64,000 nucleotides of DNA from Streptomyces sp. Ru72 (GTDB lineage: Bacteria; Actinomycetota; Actinomycetes; Streptomycetales; Streptomycetaceae). The notes below the pieces were generated by a model, which saw only the letters and a list, made by a program, of their open reading frames with translations, was not told the DNA's origin and ran no database searches. The stretch is from positions 1-64,000 of the forward strand of contig NZ_PQSR01000001.1 of NCBI RefSeq assembly GCF_002920635.1, read 5' to 3'. Both the position numbers and the translations under genes were made by a program. Below are positions 25,144 to 32,607 of this stretch, one piece after another (positions within the stretch are counted from its first letter, which is position 1; every line of letters starts with the position of its first letter).

Positions 25144-26097
25144 ATGTCCGCTGTGCTCGCGCGCCACCGTCTCACCCTCCGTACCGCCGTCGCCACCGCC
25201 GCCCTCGCCGGCGCCCTGCTCACGCCGGCCGTCGCCTTCGCCGCCGACGGGCAGTCCGGCACCGACACGCACTGCACCGCGACGCAGACCATCCCCTCCG
25301 CCTTCGGCGGCTGGACGGTCGACCTGACCAACAGCCTCTCGGCGGGCCCCCAGGCCGTACTGAAGGACGACAAGGGCAAGACGATGTCCACCGTGGACCG
25401 CGCCCACCCCGAGGACCTCGCCAACGGCCTCAAGATCAAGAACGCGGACACCACCTCCCCGCTCTTCCTCGACCGCTCCCAGGGCGACCCGGCGCCGTGG
25501 CGCCAGACGCCGTTCCCGGCCCTGCCGAAGGGCTGCCTGGGGACGGGCACGGGCAGCGGTTCCGGCACGGGAACGGGGTCCGGGTCGAGCGCCGGTACCG
25601 GCACCGTCACCGTCATCGGCAAGTGCACCGTGATGCGGACCATCCCCTCCCGCTTCGGCGGCTGGACGGTCGACCTGACCAACAGCCTCCGTAAGGGCCC
25701 CAAGGCCGTGCTGAGGGACAGCAAGGGCAAGGCGGTATCCACCGTTGACCGCAACCGTCCCGAGGACACCGTCAACGGCCTGAAGATCGAGAAGGCCTAC
25801 AGCACCGCCCCGCTCTTCCTCGACAACAACCAGGGCGGCGACTCCCCCTGGCGCACTACGCCCTTCCCCAAGCTCCCCAAGAACTGCCTGAACACGGGCA
25901 CCGGAACCGGTACGGGCACCACCCGGACCACCACGGCCACCCAGACCAAGGTCGTCCCCACCGGCGCCGTCGCCGCGGGCGCCGAGGGCACCGGCAGCTC
26001 GCAGAACACCACGCTGCTGGTGGGCGGCACGGTCCTGGCCGCGGGCGGCGTGATCGGCCTCGGTCACGTGGTGCGCCGCCGCCGCGCCGGTGTCTGA
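25144..26097 (+). CDS. Surface protein with duplicated domain and sortase-type C-terminus
   Basis: 317 residues. Signal peptide ending AFA-A near residue 34. Two copies of a domain of about 85 residues, each starting near TIPS-x-FGGWTVDLTNSL and ending PWR-x-TPFP-x-LPK-x-C. Each holds one Cys pair, and a Gly/Thr/Ser linker separates them. The C-terminus has VVPTGAVAAG (270-279), a Thr/Ser/Gly stretch, one hydrophobic helix (LLVGGTVLAAGGVIGLG) and RRRR, i.e. the layout of a cell-wall sorting signal with a variant motif instead of LPXTG. A class F-like sortase gene follows 111 bp downstream. Function of the repeated domain unknown. Confidence 0.75.
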   Translation: MSAVLARHRLTLRTAVATAALAGALLTPAVAFAADGQSGTDTHCTATQTIPSAFGGWTVDLTNSLSAGPQAVLKDDKGKTMSTVDRAHPEDLANGLKIKNADTTSPLFLDRSQGDPAPWRQTPFPALPKGCLGTGTGSGSGTGTGSGSSAGTGTVTVIGKCTVMRTIPSRFGGWTVDLTNSLRKGPKAVLRDSKGKAVSTVDRNRPEDTVNGLKIEKAYSTAPLFLDNNQGGDSPWRTTPFPKLPKNCLNTGTGTGTGTTRTTTATQTKVVPTGAVAAGAEGTGSSQNTTLLVGGTVLAAGGVIGLGHVVRRRRAGV

Positions 26098-26117
26098 CCT
26101 TCCGTCACCACCGCCCC

Positions 26118-26151
26118 AGGCGGGCCACCGGTCATCACCGGCGGCCCGCCT
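26118..26151 (+). terminator. Branched hairpin after surface-protein gene
   Basis: AGGCGGGCC (26118-26126) pairs with GGCCCGCCT (26143-26151). An inner CCGGT/ACCGG hairpin fills the loop. 20 nt past the stop. Terminator-like without a long T-run, as usual in Streptomyces. Confidence 0.6.
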
Positions 26152-26208
26152 TCCGCATCTCCCCCAGGCCACTCCCCAGCGCAGCCCAGGAAGCCCCGAG
26201 GAACCCCG

Positions 26209-26910
26209 ATGAACGCGCCCCCAGCCCAGGACGCCCCGCCCCCGTCCCCGCCCTCCCGCAGCCGCCTGCGCTGGATCGCGGCCACGGCGGCGGCAGCACT
26301 GGTCGTCGGCGGCTGGATGACGGCCATCGCCCTGGACACCGGCACCCCGGCGCCCGCCGCACACGGCCCGGCAGCGAACATCACCACCTCCGGCCCACCG
26401 CCGTCGCCCGCATCCGCGTCCTCGCCCACATCCTCACCGGCTCCGCTACCCGCATCCGCGCCCGTGCGGGTCCGCATCCCGGCCGCCGGCGTCGACACCT
26501 CCCCGGTCCTCCAACTCGGCCTGGCCGCCGACGGAACCGTCCAGGTGCCGTCCGTCGCCCAGGCCGACCGCATCGGCTGGTACCGGGAGGGCGTCACCCC
26601 CGGCCAGACGGGACCGGCCGTACTCATCGGCCACTTCGACACCGTCAACGGGCCCGCCGTCCTGCGCAACGTGGCACGCGTGCGTCCCGGCGACACCATC
26701 ACCGTCGACCGCGCCGACGGCTCCACCGCCGTCTTCGCCGTACGCACCCTGCAGCAGGTGGACAAGAGACACTTCCCCACCCAGCAGGTGTACGGCGACA
26801 CCTCCCGCCCCGAACTGCGCGTCATCACCTGCGGCGGCGACCTGCGCGCGGGCCACCGCCCGGACAACATCATCCTGTACGCCGACCTGGTACGAACCTC
26901 CACGAGCTGA
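26209..26910 (+). CDS. Class F-like sortase
   Basis: 233 residues. Short cytoplasmic N-terminus, one membrane helix (about 22-42, WIAATAAAALVVGGWMTAIAL), Pro/Ser-rich stalk, then the sortase beta-barrel: VRIPAAGVDTSPVLQLGL, IGWYREGVTPGQTGPAVLIGHFDT with catalytic His142, and VITCGG with catalytic Cys208, followed by the Arg-containing RPDNIILYA. Class F enzymes are typical of actinobacteria. It likely anchors the protein encoded just upstream, which has a VPTG-type tail. ATG at 26209 after AGGAACCCC. Confidence 0.85.
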   Translation: MNAPPAQDAPPPSPPSRSRLRWIAATAAAALVVGGWMTAIALDTGTPAPAAHGPAANITTSGPPPSPASASSPTSSPAPLPASAPVRVRIPAAGVDTSPVLQLGLAADGTVQVPSVAQADRIGWYREGVTPGQTGPAVLIGHFDTVNGPAVLRNVARVRPGDTITVDRADGSTAVFAVRTLQQVDKRHFPTQQVYGDTSRPELRVITCGGDLRAGHRPDNIILYADLVRTSTS

Positions 26911-27011
26911 GCCCCGCGGGGGCTGGCGTGCCGCGCCGGTGATACGAACACGCCAGACCATCGCAGCAGGTGAGAGGCGCATCGGCACCAGTTCAGGCGC
27001 CCATCGAGTCG

Positions 27012-27054
27012 CTTCGGGACGAAGCGGCCGCGGGTTCGAAGTCCCGCCCCGAGA
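27012..27054 (+). pseudogene. tRNA-Pro 3'-part remnant
   Basis: CTTCGGGACGAAGCGGCC followed by a T-arm GCGGGTTCGAAGTCCCGC and CCCGAGA reads like the anticodon stem through acceptor 3' part of a tRNA-Pro(CGG), with two bases of the anticodon loop missing and no matching 5' half upstream. Such partial tRNAs are typically old attachment sites. Recognised from memory of tRNA-Pro sequence, so moderate confidence. Confidence 0.45.
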
Positions 27055-27060
27055 CACAGG

Positions 27061-27098
27061 TCAGGCCATCTACCGGCCCTCGCTGGTAGATGGCCTGA
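27061..27098. terminator. Perfect 14-bp hairpin between convergent genes
   Basis: TCAGGCCATCTACC (27061-27074) and its exact complement (27085-27098) around a 10-nt loop. Just after the tRNA-like remnant and 11 nt before the stop of the leftward lipoprotein gene. Can serve both strands. Confidence 0.75.
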
Positions 27099-27109
27099 GC
27101 CTTCCCGTG

Positions 27110-27649
27110 TCACAGCTGAGTACTGGGCTCCTGCTGTTGGGGCGGGTTGGGATCCCAGCCGACCGCGAACGACCATGTGACGTCCGGCTCCGAGGTGAAG
27201 CGAAGTGAACCGCTGGAGCGGCTCCTGCTCATGTGGATCTCGTTCATGGTGGACAGCACCTTTCCCTTTTCGCGCAGAAGGGGGAAGGAGAGGCTGGTCG
27301 GCTGCACCTCGACGGTGAGCCGGCCCGGACCCTCGCAGTCGATCGCGATCGCGAGGGTCTGCCCTGCCTTGATCCCGCCAGGAATCTCGTAGACGGCATC
27401 GCCCTTCACCTGGGTGCCGCTTGCCAGGGCCGTGATGCCGTCTGAGGCGATCTCTGGGGCCTTGGCTACGGATGGGGCGTGGGGATCAGGGGATGCGCCG
27501 ACCGTCGCTGTCGTGGGCGGGGTGGTGGTCGTTCGCGCGGGGTGGCTTGCCGTGGTGCCGCCGTGATGACCGGAGGTGCAGCCGGCTGCCGCCAGAGCGG
27601 CGATGAGTGCGCAGCCGGTCAGGCGGGCGGACTGCCAGGTGATCGCCAT
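27110..27649 (-). CDS. Putative lipoprotein of unknown function
   Basis: 179 residues. Signal peptide with lipobox LAAAGC near residue 24, then a Thr/Pro/His-rich spacer (about 25-60) and a compact C-terminal domain (GTQVKGDAVYEIPGGIKAGQTLAIAIDCEGPG ... LRFTSEPDVTWSFAVGW). No recognised family. Its ATG overlaps the upstream gene's stop by one base (TGATG), indicating coupled translation. Confidence 0.6.
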   Translation of the reverse strand: MAITWQSARLTGCALIAALAAAGCTSGHHGGTTASHPARTTTTPPTTATVGASPDPHAPSVAKAPEIASDGITALASGTQVKGDAVYEIPGGIKAGQTLAIAIDCEGPGRLTVEVQPTSLSFPLLREKGKVLSTMNEIHMSRSRSSGSLRFTSEPDVTWSFAVGWDPNPPQQQEPSTQL

Positions 27650-27876
27650 CAGGCGTTCGTCTCCCAGATGTACCAGCCGACGTAGTGGGGGGCGTAGCTC
27701 GTGATGGTGCTCTTCGCAGAGGTCTGGCAATTGCTGTAGATGACCTCGATCTTGCCGATCATTGGCGCAGTTCGCAGCGCCGAACAGGTTCCAGGGCCTA
27801 CAGCAGCGAAGTACAGCGACCCCAGCAACCGACCACGACCGACAGCCAGTTTGAGGGGCCGCACTGTGACCTCCAT
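27649..27876 (-). CDS. Small protein, possibly the truncated tail of a secreted protein
   Basis: 75 residues. The last 45 (TCSALRTAPMIGKIEVIYSNCQTSAKSTITSY) look like a real exported domain with two Cys and a G-x-I-E-V-x-YS pattern seen in small secreted DUF2690-like proteins. The first 30 residues look non-coding and there is no signal peptide, so the 5' part may have been lost to rearrangement near the tRNA site. Stop overlaps the lipoprotein start (TGATG). Uncertain as a functional gene. Confidence 0.35.
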   Translation of the reverse strand: MEVTVRPLKLAVGRGRLLGSLYFAAVGPGTCSALRTAPMIGKIEVIYSNCQTSAKSTITSYAPHYVGWYIWETNA

Positions 27877-27990
27877 GGCCGCCGTTGACCGATTCCGTAG
27901 AGCTACGGATCAGAAGGCGGCCGTGCCCCACCCATGCCCGATCGTGCGGGAGACCCCGGAAACCACGGGGACGAGCGGGCATCGCACAGT

Positions 27991-28031
27991 GGAACGGCCC
28001 CCGACCGTATTACCTGGTCGGGGGCCGTTCC
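27991..28031 (-). terminator. Original terminator of tRNA-Ser(UGA), stranded at left junction
   Basis: Perfect 16-bp inverted repeat (27991-28006 / 28016-28031, 9-nt loop). It lies 6 nt beyond the left 57-bp tRNA repeat, at the normal distance for a tRNA terminator on the minus strand, but the complete tRNA is now 14 kb away. Confidence 0.8.
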
Positions 28032-28036
28032 GTCTG

Positions 28037-28093
28037 GCGGTGGGTGTGGGATTTGAACCCACGGTGGCTTGCGCCACGACGGTTTTCAAGACC
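28037..28093. repeat. Left attachment site (tRNA-Ser 3' part)
   Basis: 57 bp identical to 42354-42410, running from the tRNA 3' end to the base after the anticodon loop (ends TTTTCAAGACC). Beyond it the sequences diverge (AGCCGG here, GTTCCC at the right). The crossover lies within this repeat. Confidence 0.92.
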
Positions 28094-28219
28094 AGCCGGA
28101 TTCAGGTGTCCAGATGCGCATTGACCTGCGCCTTAGCCGATGCGAGCCGCTTCCTCCGGCCCAAGTTGGCCAGAGGATGGCCGCAGGGCTCCCGCGGACG
28201 TTCCCAAGATCCGTGGCCA

Positions 28220-28978
28220 TCATCCTCCCTCAGGCCACCGCCAACCGGAGGCACGTAGGGCTTCCGCCTGTGCTCTGACGACGACTCGAAGCTGATCCGC
28301 GTCAGCAATACCGACATACGCGGCTTGCGCGGTCGTTTGGCCAGGATGCTTGCGGTAAAAGCCACCTGGAGTTCCGATCATCCACCCGTCAGAGACGGCA
28401 GCGCAGGAAAGAACGACGGCAACTGTTTCCCATGCAGGCAAAGTCGGCCACGCTCCTACCGCGAGCAGCAACGGCGTTCGCACCGTCAGATGTTGGCCCA
28501 TTACCGGAAAGCGGTCCTCATCGTAGGCAGTCAGCAGCGTCTCATAGGTGAGAGGCCCCTCCGGGGGATCGTACGGCCCTGCGACCGTGGATCCATCGGG
28601 AAGCAGGTCCAGTCCCGCGGCGACGCACCATCCCATCTCCGGGTGCTCTTCCATCGCGGCGATTTCCCGGGCCAGACCTCCAGGAATGATCATGTCGTCT
28701 GCGTCCAGCGTCCGTACCAACTCGCCGGTTACTCGCGGCAGGGCCATTGTGCGGGCCACCCCAGCGCCGCCTTTACCCGCCATGCCAGGCGAGATCCAGG
28801 GCTCCTTTGGAATGGCGTTTAGCGGCCTGCCCGTGGTCCCGTCTTCCTGGACGAGCCACTGGACATCCCACCCTTCAGGAAGACGCTCACGCTCATCCCG
28901 AAGAGACTCATACGCTTCCCGCAGGTATTTTTCGCCTCCGTCATAGACGGGCGTTACCACGCTGATGATTCGAGTCAT
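28220..28978 (-). CDS. GT2-family glycosyltransferase (element cargo)
   Basis: 252 residues: ISVVTPVYDGGEKYLREAYESL at the N-terminus, LVQEDGTTGRPL, VARTMALPRVTGELVRTLDADD with the D-x-D metal site, and GGFYRKHPGQTT near the end. A single soluble GT-A domain with no membrane helix. Its ATG overlaps the GntR gene's stop by 4 nt, so regulator and enzyme are made from one message. Glycosyltransferases are not part of the usual AICE core, so this is probably accessory. Its acceptor cannot be told. The codon use is slightly less GC-biased than neighbours. Confidence 0.8.
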   Translation of the reverse strand: MTRIISVVTPVYDGGEKYLREAYESLRDERERLPEGWDVQWLVQEDGTTGRPLNAIPKEPWISPGMAGKGGAGVARTMALPRVTGELVRTLDADDMIIPGGLAREIAAMEEHPEMGWCVAAGLDLLPDGSTVAGPYDPPEGPLTYETLLTAYDEDRFPVMGQHLTVRTPLLLAVGAWPTLPAWETVAVVLSCAAVSDGWMIGTPGGFYRKHPGQTTAQAAYVGIADADQLRVVVRAQAEALRASGWRWPEGG

Positions 28979-29772
28979 GACCACCGCCTCAAAGGTGTGA
29001 CGTACCGGAGTTCCACGCGATCCGCAGGTAGCGGTATGTCGGTTACTTCTACGGCCTGACCGGTCGTGGAGTACGAAACCTTTCTCACGCGGAGCACTGG
29101 GACTCCCGGGGGGATGTCCTGCTCTTCCATCTCTGTGTCCGTTGGCATGGAGGCTGTCACCCAGTCCTCGATGCGGTCGACCTCGACACCCACGGTGTGG
29201 AGTTGATGGAGGGCGCCGCCGGGCCAAGGCTCTCGTCCCAGGTCGAACAGTTCCGGGTTCTGGCTGGCGAGGTCATGCGGCATGTACGAGATGGACCTGC
29301 CGACGCCTGCACCTTCCTTGTGTCGACGAGTGTTGGTGCGGCGTAGGACCAGGGCTCCCGCCTCCAGTCCGAGCGCTTCGGCTACGTCAGGCGGGGCCGG
29401 GATCACGTCCAGCTCGACCTGGTTCTCGTACATGGCCGACAGCGACACGCCTGTGTCGAGTTCCGCGACGCCGGTAGTCGCGCGTTCCTCTTCTGGCCGG
29501 AGTACAAGATCCTTTTCCACTTGGTAGCGGGTGTTGGCCCTGACTTGATGGATTGGCTGCACTCGCACTCGGGTGGTGCCGCCGGCCTTGCCCGAGAGCA
29601 GACCTCGTTCCTTGAGTACCTGCACCGTCCGACTGGCGGTGTTGGGGGCCACGTTGTGCGCTCTGGCCAGCTCGTTGACGGTGGGAAACCGGTCGCCAGG
29701 CGCGTACTCCCCCCTCCGAATCTCAGCGGCCAGCGCATCCGCCAGCTCCAGGTACTTCGACGTGTTTGCCAT
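28975..29772 (-). CDS. GntR/HutC-family transcriptional regulator
   Basis: 265 residues. Winged-helix N-terminus (YLELADALAAEIRRGEYAPGDRFPTVNELARAHNVAPNTASRTVQVLKERGLL) and a UTRA ligand-binding domain (GVSLSAMYENQVELDVIPAPPDVAEALG ... ISYMPHDLA ... LRVRKVSYSTTGQAVEVTDIPLPADRVELRY). In pSAM2-like elements a GntR protein (KorSA) represses transfer and replication, and this gene sits in a comparable place at the end opposite int. Near-perfect inverted repeats 33-78 nt upstream of its start are a likely self-operator. Confidence 0.85.
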   Translation of the reverse strand: MANTSKYLELADALAAEIRRGEYAPGDRFPTVNELARAHNVAPNTASRTVQVLKERGLLSGKAGGTTRVRVQPIHQVRANTRYQVEKDLVLRPEEERATTGVAELDTGVSLSAMYENQVELDVIPAPPDVAEALGLEAGALVLRRTNTRRHKEGAGVGRSISYMPHDLASQNPELFDLGREPWPGGALHQLHTVGVEVDRIEDWVTASMPTDTEMEEQDIPPGVPVLRVRKVSYSTTGQAVEVTDIPLPADRVELRYVTPLRRWS

Positions 29773-29804
29773 GGCTGCACTCTCTCACCCCCCTCACCCT
29801 CACG

Positions 29805-29850
29805 CAACGACCAACGCAAGTTGCCTCTATCCATGTTGCGTTGGTTGTTG
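29805..29850. promoter_or_regulatory. Operator-like inverted repeat upstream of GntR gene
   Basis: CAACGACCAACGCAA (29805-29819) faces TTGCGTTGGTTGTTG (29836-29850): 14 of 15 positions complementary, 16-nt spacer. Suits binding by the GntR dimer(s) encoded next door. Confidence 0.6.
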
Positions 29851-30409
29851 ACCCGCCCGCCGCGGTGTGCCACAGTCTCCATGGCGCCAGATCCATCGCA
29901 AGATGCTTTGACCAATCTGGTTTGCCTGGCCTTGAGCTCAGTTGCTTGACAACTCAACAGCGTGCCAAGTCGATGGGGTGCGATTCCCCGTCCCCGTAGC
30001 GGCCCGGGTGATGGCCGCCGGCGGCCACTTCGAGACAGGAGAACACGTCCTGCCCTGCGTGCCAGCTCTGGAGAACAGCTCTGGGGATCATCCCTTCATT
30101 TCTGGAGGTCAACCCCTGGGCTGCCACCCGGTGCGCGCCGCCCTGCTGGCGTCAGAGCAGTGACGATGACGCGCCCGACTTTCCGGCTCGGGATCGATGC
30201 TCCGTGGCAACGGCGCACCGGTGAAGCCGGTCGCTTCTGGATCGCAGCGTGAGCGCTGCGGCCGGTTGCCTCCCTCGCCCGTCCGGCCGCTCTGGTCGTA
30301 CGGGCGAGGCGGGGGAGCCGGATGTTCCGACTTCAACGGCGCGCACCCCCGGAGGGCGAACTCCGGGGGTGCTGTTCGGGCCGTTCCACCGTCTAAGGAG
30401 CTACGACCC
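29851..30409. other. Intergenic region between GntR and the transfer operon
   Basis: About 560 bp including the promoter region of the rightward operon. Contains a tRNA T-arm-like GGGGTGCGATTCCCC near 29976-29990 and the hairpin at 30343-30372. No gene with coding character seen. Confidence 0.4.
30343..30372 (+). terminator. Hairpin in leader of the element's operon
   Basis: Perfect 12-bp repeat GCACCCCCGGAG / CTCCGGGGGTGC with a 6-nt loop, 38 nt before the first start codon. No T-run. Attenuator or barrier to upstream transcription. Confidence 0.5.
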
Positions 30410-30679
30410 ATGAGGCACATCGGTGCTGTTCAGGCGGTTGTTACCGCCGACGAGTACGACCGCGAGCCGACGGCCGCGGAACTGGACGCCATCGAGCGGG
30501 AGCTCCCGCTCATCTCCGCGGAAGTGGAGTTGCTGGACGCGCAGATCACCACCCTGGACCGCACGCCGTCGGAGGTGGACGCGCGCCGGCTGCGGCGGGC
30601 CCGCCGCCGGGTGCTGGCCGCGCGTCGGGCACTGGCCAACCACACCGCCGCCCATGATGCGGTGGGGGGTGTGGCATGA
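30410..30679 (+). CDS. DUF6284-like small element protein
   Basis: 89 residues, predicted mostly helical: VVTADEYDREPTAAELDAIERELPLISAEVELLDAQITTLDRTPSE, then a strongly basic RRLRRARRRVLAARRALAN. The wording matches small proteins carried by many actinomycete integrative elements and plasmids (DUF6284, assigned from memory). No known activity. AAGGAG nine nt before the ATG. First gene of a tightly packed rightward operon, stop overlapping the next start by 4 nt. Confidence 0.65.
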   Translation: MRHIGAVQAVVTADEYDREPTAAELDAIERELPLISAEVELLDAQITTLDRTPSEVDARRLRRARRRVLAARRALANHTAAHDAVGGVA

Positions 30680-30960
30680 GCGAGCAGACCGTACGCCTCG
30701 ACTCCCTTCCGGAGCCGGTTGCGGCGCTGCTGCGCGCGGTCCATGACGCGCTGGACATTCCGCTGCCGGGCCTGACCGATGCGGACGAACGCGCCTACAC
30801 CACGCTCCTTGCCCGTCGGGTGATGGAAGCGCGGGTCACCCTGGCCTGCATCCTGCAGGACGGGCACGAGGTGGGTTGGGCCGCCGCGTCGCTGCGTGAG
30901 CAGGTGAAGCGCGGGCCCGTCACCTACACCCCGTGGACCGATGGTGGGGGTGAGCGGTGA
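30676..30960 (+). CDS. Small element protein, unknown function
   Basis: 94 residues, helical, no membrane segment: EPVAALLRAVHDALDIPLPGLTDADERAYTTLLARRVMEARVTLACILQDG. Not recognised beyond its place in the element operon. It overlaps its neighbours by 4 nt at both ends (ATGA before, GTGA after). Confidence 0.6.
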   Translation: MSEQTVRLDSLPEPVAALLRAVHDALDIPLPGLTDADERAYTTLLARRVMEARVTLACILQDGHEVGWAAASLREQVKRGPVTYTPWTDGGGER

Positions 30961-31841
30961 ACCGCAAGGGAAGGGTCCTGCTCGTCCTGGCGCTGGTCAC
31001 GGTCGTCGCCATGGCCTTCCGGGTCTCGTGGAACGCGCTGCGGGATGTGGCGAAGGCGATTGGTGCGGACGCCACCGCGGCGCTGCTGTACCCGTTCGTG
31101 GTGGACGGGCTGATGGCGCTGGCGCTGGTGGCCACGCTGGTGCTGACGGACGACGACAGGCGGTTCGCGCTGCGGGTGCTGGCCACCTACACCCTGGCGT
31201 CGCTGGTGCTGAACTACGTGCACGGGCTCGTCCCCACACTGCACAACGCGACCGCCGGCCGTGTGCGGCTCGCACAGTGGGACGCGGGCAACTGGGTGCT
31301 GGTCCTACTCGCCTCGTCGCTGCCGGTCGGCTCGATCTACTTCGGTTCGGACCTGGTGGCCAAGGTGCTCCACCACCGCACCCCCGCCGCCATCGAGCCG
31401 GTGTGCGGGCCGGACGGACAGGAATCCGCACCCGCCCCGCACACCCCCGCACACACCGAGCAGGCACCCGCCCCGGTGCCTTCCGGCGCTGCCGCCACTG
31501 CGCCCGCCTTGGAGCCGTCCGCGCTGGTCACTGCCCGTGCGGACGCCGAGCAGGCACCCGATCCGCACGCCCCGCACACCGCCCGCACGCCCGAGGCCGA
31601 GAGCGCCGATGAGGCGTTGCGACGGGAGCAGTTCGAGGAGGCGGAGTTGGAGCGGATGCGGCAGGACGCACGCCGTGCGTACACCGAGTCCGCACAGGCG
31701 GGCCGCCCGCTCAGCGCGCGTGCGCTGGGCGAGGCGTTCGGCATGAGCGAGTCCTGGGGACGCAAGCAGATCCTCGCCGTCCGCGACGAGGAGGAGCCGT
31801 CCCGCCCGCACCTGCGGGCCGTGGACACAGCGGCCGTGTGA
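30957..31841 (+). CDS. DUF2637 membrane protein with C-terminal helix-turn-helix
   Basis: 294 residues. Four membrane helices in the first 140 residues (LLVLALVTVVAMAFRVSW, LLYPFVVDGLMALALVATLVL, LRVLATYTLASLVLNYV, WVLVLLASSLPVGSIYFG), the DUF2637 pattern typical of actinomycete mobile elements. A His/Pro/Ala-rich linker follows, then a charged helix and a C-terminal GRPLSARALGEAFGMSESWGRKQI helix-turn-helix. The mix suggests a membrane-tethered DNA-binding transfer or spread protein (inference). GTG start overlaps the preceding stop. Confidence 0.75.
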   Translation: MNRKGRVLLVLALVTVVAMAFRVSWNALRDVAKAIGADATAALLYPFVVDGLMALALVATLVLTDDDRRFALRVLATYTLASLVLNYVHGLVPTLHNATAGRVRLAQWDAGNWVLVLLASSLPVGSIYFGSDLVAKVLHHRTPAAIEPVCGPDGQESAPAPHTPAHTEQAPAPVPSGAAATAPALEPSALVTARADAEQAPDPHAPHTARTPEAESADEALRREQFEEAELERMRQDARRAYTESAQAGRPLSARALGEAFGMSESWGRKQILAVRDEEEPSRPHLRAVDTAAV

Positions 31842-32179
31842 TGGCCGGCATCCCGGTCTACCGGTGGCGGCTCGCCCCGGACGGGTTGGCCACTCGTCGT
31901 CAGCTCCGCGCGAAGGGGTTGCGGCCCGGTGGTCAGGACGTGGCCGCGCAGTTGGAGCGTCCGCGGCGTCGGCGTCCGCCGCTGGTGGCCTACCTGTACG
32001 AGATCGACCGCGCCAAGCCGGTCCGGCCGATGACGCCCGCCAAGTGGGCGGCACTGGCGAAAGCGAACGCCGCCCGGCGCACCTGCCCCGAGTGCCGCCG
32101 GGATGCCGGATACGTCATTCCGCCCTCACTCGGCATGTGTGTGTCCTGCGCCTACCCCGAGGAACAGTGCGCCGCTTGA
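31841..32179 (+). CDS. RRQRL-type zinc-binding element protein
   Basis: 112 residues. N-terminal WRLAPDGLATRRQLRAKGLRPGGQ, middle RPPLVAYLYEIDRAKPVRPMTPAKW, and a C-terminal zinc-knuckle-like CPECRRDAGYVIPPSLGMCVSC. This combination is common in AICE and Streptomyces plasmid operons and is annotated only by its RRQ-L motif. Function unknown, and nucleic acid binding is possible. Starts at ATG 31841, sharing one base with the upstream TGA. Confidence 0.7.
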   Translation: MAGIPVYRWRLAPDGLATRRQLRAKGLRPGGQDVAAQLERPRRRRPPLVAYLYEIDRAKPVRPMTPAKWAALAKANAARRTCPECRRDAGYVIPPSLGMCVSCAYPEEQCAA

Positions 32180-32207
32180 ACCCCACTCACCGACTGGAGA
32201 GTTGAGC

Positions 32208-32522
32208 GTGAATCCCACTACTTCTCCCCGTCGTCGTCTGGTCTTGTCCGGCATCGTCGTCGCCTGCGCGGCGCTGGTCGGGGCGATCGGCGTGCGGCTG
32301 TCCGACTACGGCGTCCCTGCCGCGCTGCTGGTGGCCTGCTCGCTGTCGTGCCTGGCCACCTTCACCAGCTTGGCCTTCCGCGTGCTCGACGCGTTGTCGA
32401 CCACGACGCATCAGTGCAAGCAGCCGGGCTGCGACTTCCGGGTGCGGCTGACCAACGCCGATGCCGCCGAGAACCGGCGCTGGCAGGAGATCGCCGCCCG
32501 GCACCCGCACCGCGCGCTCTAG
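32208..32522 (+). CDS. Small membrane protein of the element (Spd-like)
   Basis: 104 residues. Basic N-terminus, two membrane helices (LVLSGIVVACAALVGAIGV and VPAALLVACSLSCLATFTSLAF), then a cytoplasmic tail with a C-x4-C pair (QCKQPGCDF) and an N-x-R-W-x-E-IA-x-RH end. Small hydrophobic proteins of this kind help spread conjugative elements within mycelium (Spd proteins), but assignment is by position and topology only. GTG at 32208 preceded by GGAGAG. Confidence 0.6.
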   Translation: MNPTTSPRRRLVLSGIVVACAALVGAIGVRLSDYGVPAALLVACSLSCLATFTSLAFRVLDALSTTTHQCKQPGCDFRVRLTNADAAENRRWQEIAARHPHRAL

Positions 32523-32607
32523 CAGCCCAGCCCCTTGTTGGCAGGCCCGGCCGGCAACTTTCCACGGCCCCGGCCGGGCCCTACTCCCCCAAAGGAGTGC
32601 TCACAGC

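Noticed and set aside
24839-28183. 17-bp identity TGGCCAGAGGATGGCCG at 24839-24855 and 28167-28183
   Set aside because: One shared 17-mer with no wider similarity is plausible by chance in 64 kb of biased DNA, and neither copy sits at an element boundary.
29934-30010. tRNA-like string in the GntR upstream region (T-arm-like GGGGTGCGATTCCCC and an AGTTG/CAACT stem)
   Set aside because: No 7-bp acceptor can be formed and the central hairpin loop has only five bases, so it is not called as a tRNA.
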